Below, piece after piece: positions 60,680 through 64,000 of a stretch of DNA of 64,000 nucleotides. Numbering within the stretch: the first letter of the stretch is position 1; each line of letters begins with the position of its first letter. The DNA comes from Oscheius onirici (Eukaryota; Nematoda; Chromadorea; Rhabditida; Rhabditidae). The translations under genes were made by a program, and so were the position numbers. The notes beneath the pieces are model-generated. The model searched no databases, was not told where the DNA came from, and was given only the letters and a program-made list of their open reading frames with translations. The DNA lies in contig OW051473.1 of NCBI GenBank assembly GCA_932521025.1, positions 4,712,001 through 4,776,000 of the forward strand. Direction: 5' to 3'.

Positions 60680-61110
60680 TGGCCCATATCCGTATGCAGC
60701 CCCGTATCGCCTGCCGCGCATTGATTTTTGCGTGGCCCAGCCTGAGCGCGAGCCTGTCTCCAGCGAACACGCAGGTGGAATTTTTTCTTAACACCCCATT
60801 TATGGCTATTTTTAACATTTTATCACCGAGGCTAGTTTTGATCATATCCTATTAGCCTCCATCGATCGCTCTTTAATGGCGCTCCCACCCGATGGGATTA
60901 GTTCCACGGCCCGCTACTCATCTCGGCGACCCAAAAAACCTTTTAAAACAGCGAAAACGCGCTTTTATAGCGCGTTCAAGAGCCGATTTATAGTCACACT
61001 GCTTTTTTTGCAGCCCTGCCCACGCCTACCAGTTGTCAGGAGATGCCTTTAATTGGTCGTTGGCGAGGGCAGAAGGTATCATTTTGAGGATTTATGCAAA
61101 CGAGAAGTGA
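60680..61110. promoter_or_regulatory. Candidate cis-regulatory module
   Basis: A less AT-rich block inside AT-rich flanks with many homeodomain-like words: TTTATGGC and TTTATAG (posterior Hox type), GGGATTAG (K50 type), TTTAATTGG and ATGCAAAC (POU octamer-like). It also has a perfect 7-bp inverted repeat. No ORF is present. Such words are short, so the evidence is their density, not any one site. Confidence 0.35.
60956..60976. repeat. Perfect 7-bp inverted repeat
   Basis: AACGCGC, a 7-nt loop TTTTATA, then GCGCGTT. It could be a dimeric protein-binding site or a small hairpin. Confidence 0.8.
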
Positions 61111-64000
61111 AACATGGCCTAATCCGTCCGAAATCGGGATAAAACGTGGTAGCTTCCAAAGAGATTTTCAATGCAAATTTGAGAACTTGTTGGTAATTTG
61201 ATCGTGTTTAATTTAGAGAATTGCGCCACAATTCGATAATCGCAAAACGTCTCTTTTCAGTCTGTTTCCAACATTCGTTATGTCCAAGCTGTCAGTCATA
61301 ATTTCAAAGATTTCCATTTTTCAAATCCGGAGAAGAGATTCCGCTAGTCTCTACCCTCCGGTCAACATAAATCTTTGATGAAAGTCGGGTTTCTCGAGCT
61401 TCTGATAATAGATTCCAACCTCATTTTTGAGTACCCACTGAGGTTCGGTTGAAAAATGATATTTTTGTTCTAAAACTTTTGTGAAGCTGATTTAAAATTT
61501 GTTTTCGCGCTAATGCTTCTCTTGTTCAATTTGTTTTTAGAAGAACGGAAAGACTTTAAAAAACGTTTTGCTCCTTGGACTCTCGATGCCTCTTAGTGAC
61601 GAAGTTTTGTCGACTGAACTTTCTTGTGTTTGCAAGTGGCTTAATGCCTTCTCTAAGCCCACAAAGTTTCTCACTTGCCTGCTTCTCCCGTCCCTCTTTG
61701 TTTTCTTTTCGTAATAACAAAGGAATCGTGTGTGTTGTCAGATAGTTCTTCTGCCTCCATGTTACCCTTTGGGCCTTCTTTTTGCAGATTTTCTTGTTTT
61801 CCCAATTGTTAAACGTGTCAGATTGTGTTGTTCCCCTGGGCTCTCTTTCGGCCCATGCTTGATAGCTCTGCGGATACCTCGAGACCGATAGTCAGCCAGC
61901 TGTCCAGCTCTGACTCCATTGTTTTTGCATCATGACTACTTGTACTCCAAAGTTATTTCAGCCCAATACGCATATTTTTCTATTCGTTTGTGTACCGAAT
62001 TTTGCGATTCAACCCTCTGTCTTCCGCAGGATCTCATCTAATTTTTATAATGTATTACAAACGTCAGCTAAATCACAATCCTTTGTTTCCTGTCAGAGAC
62101 GCTGTTTGTTCAGATTGCGAAGCAACATGAATAACGCAGGCCCTTTTGGGGTCATGCCGTTCGCTTTGACTTGCCATTTTTCGCAGTTTTTGTGACTTTC
62201 ATGTCATCCGGCTCAATTCTGTTACCTTCTTGAAAAACAGCGAATCCTGTCCCCATCAATTTTTATGGTATTCTCTCTCGGCATATCTCTCTCCGCCCCT
62301 GTCAAAGAGCAAATGCCTGAGTAGCTCTCCTGCTAATGTTTCCGTGGAAGCCTTACGAACGTTTTGTTATTGGCTGTAGAGCCTTTCTATTCACTAAGAG
62401 TATGTGGCTTGTGTGCATCTACGCGTGAATGCAGTCGAAGAGGACTTGCGCTTGTTCCGCACTGCAATGTCTACTCCGCCGCTCACTCTTAGGTATCTGA
62501 AGTCAACATGTTTGTTTATCCCAACAAGTTAGTCAAGTAGTCCTAGTTAATCACAACCGTTCCCGAGAACATTTGTTTTCTTCTATCCCGTCCTACTCTC
62601 CGCTCCTCTGTTTGCCTATCAAACTTTTCGACAGCTCTTTTCGTAGACTTCACACTCTGTTCCTACGCCTCCTACGAGCTTGAGACAACAAGCACTTCGT
62701 TCAAAACAATCTTCAAATGTTTTCAGTAAGTTTCCTGGTTTGGTGAATCATCACTCATTACCATTCGTGTATTTTATCTTGATCGCGAACAAACTTTAAA
62801 AAGTTGATCACTAATTGAATGTTTTGCAGTTTCTCAAGTCGAAAATAGAAATGAAAACCATGTTGTAATAGATAATTCTCATGCACTTGATCCCTAATAT
62901 TTTGTCAACGACTTTATTCCTTCTCTAGTTCCTACCTCATTGTGAATTTTCTTATATCACAAAGGTCAGAAACTTAGTATTTTGGTTTAAATCTTTTGTT
63001 TTTACATTTCAATACCTTACTCCCACATGTGACCGTAGCTTCATGTGATCGCAATTACCCGGGATTCGAGACGAACTAGTCTCGGAAGCCTGGCAGATCC
63101 GCTGTTCTATGCCGTCCCGTCTGTGACGAAAGGTCTCAATTGGCTCTGCCGAGAAGTTCTGAAAAAAACATAATAAGAGCCTTGCACAATCATCCTCAAG
63201 ATCATTAATACGCCTAGGGCGTTCTTGAAACTTCAACCTCTTCCCTTGAAAAAATCTCGAGGGGAGACGCCCACACGTCGCTAATAATGCTCTTCCTCTC
63301 CGTCTGGGTTTCGCCTACTTTTTACTGACTACAGTGACCATTTGACTATGTGTGCAAACATCTGTGCAAGTCATCCCGAGCAGAATGTCAAGGTTTTCGG
63401 CTGTGCGGCATTGGCTCCTCTCTGCTGTTTGGGTATCCTTGTTTGCTTACCTTCTAATGAAGCTACCACATGGGAAGCAAGCTCTGGCCGACATGCGCAC
63501 CCTTTGACACGGTCAAGAGTTTCATTTAGCATCTAGCGGCCATTTCAATTCCGCAATTTTCCTCTTCTCCGACCGCTCTCTCCCTTCCTCGCCCCGCATA
63601 TCGTTATTGCGCTGGCCGACTATGGCCCGACGATATTATGCTTTTTGCCAGCATTTCTCTACCTCTCTCATGTTCTTCCTGCCAATAACGACCAGTATGA
63701 TGCACTTTTTTCTGCTCTTCCAAAATGGACTCTTTAGCTCCCGCTCACTATTGTTTAATTGCATCCACGAGTGCACAACAGTGTTGCCAAAATAAACTAA
63801 AGCACCCCTATCAAGGCTTATCAAGCGGTGTTTGTTTCCATTGGTCTGCTGCTAGCCATTGCATTTTTATTGTTCCCTACATCCTCATGTTACACACAGC
63901 GAGACCTCAAGATATCCTGCGCAACTGAGATTCTCCTAGCTATGTTGCATGTGTCGAAAATCAGCTAATTTGCCTCTTGTAAGCATTTATGGCAAAAGTC

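Larger units (their letters stand above)
58986..64000. other. Terminal 5 kb without a supported coding gene
   Basis: No splice-consistent coding model on either strand. From about 61.2 kb on, the plus strand is strongly pyrimidine-rich, as seen in nematode promoters and large introns. It probably contains the ife-3 promoter and either intergenic sequence or a large intron of a gene beyond the window. Confidence 0.5.

Noticed and set aside
63020-63130. tRNA-like stretch on minus (TCTCGAATCCCGGG)
   Set aside because: Loosely resembles a T-arm, but the remaining arms do not fold as a tRNA.

Overview
The window is nuclear DNA of a rhabditid (clade V) nematode. Genes are split by many short introns, mostly 35-60 nt, with TTTCAG-type acceptors. 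The gene content is nematode-like: transthyretin-like, ground-like and neuropeptide genes, an ODR-3-type G alpha, a frpr-like receptor and an IFE-3-type eIF4E. From memory of C. elegans gene locations, unc-70, odr-3, rab-1, saeg-1 and ife-3 all lie on chromosome V, so the fragment probably comes from the equivalent chromosome. I rebuilt gene models by hand from splice sites and reading phase; all are predictions without transcript support.

Layout. 1-265 is the 3' end of a beta-spectrin gene (unc-70 type). 1057-10209 is a signalling block: a G alpha gene on minus, a caveolin gene with an apparent frameshift, and odr-3. 10614-13369 is a KCTD3/SHKBP1-like BTB plus beta-propeller gene. 13973-19440 holds a short neuropeptide precursor, two head-to-head transthyretin-like genes and a peptide-type GPCR. 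19.4-23.9 kb has no gene I can support. 23959-24685 is an RNF26-like membrane RING protein. 26118-28229 is a membrane-anchored ATP-grasp-like protein of unknown substrate, convergent with a ground-like (grl) gene at 28301-29392. 29862-32304 is a BTBD7-like gene, divergent from rab-1 (32968-34480). 35166-36990 encodes a secreted protein with two von Willebrand A domains. 37324-53052 is one long minus-strand ELM2/SANT/zinc-finger gene (saeg-1-like) with large 5' introns and three candidate first exons. 54819-56569 is an SLC17-type transporter, 57006-57951 a secreted Gly/Asn/Tyr-rich protein and 58078-58985 an eIF4E gene (ife-3). The last 5 kb has no coding gene I can support and includes a compact stretch that looks regulatory.

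How the genes relate. There is no bacterial-style pathway cluster. Many encode sensory or secretory signalling parts: G alpha subunits, caveolin, neuropeptide, GPCR, and a SAEG-1-like repressor which in C. elegans acts with the EGL-4 kinase. Rab1, eIF4E and spectrin are housekeeping. The strongest unusual signals are several GC-AG introns, a frameshift in an otherwise conserved caveolin, the alternative-first-exon series of the saeg-1-like gene, the unassigned ATP-grasp-like protein, and mismatched introns in the transthyretin-like pair.
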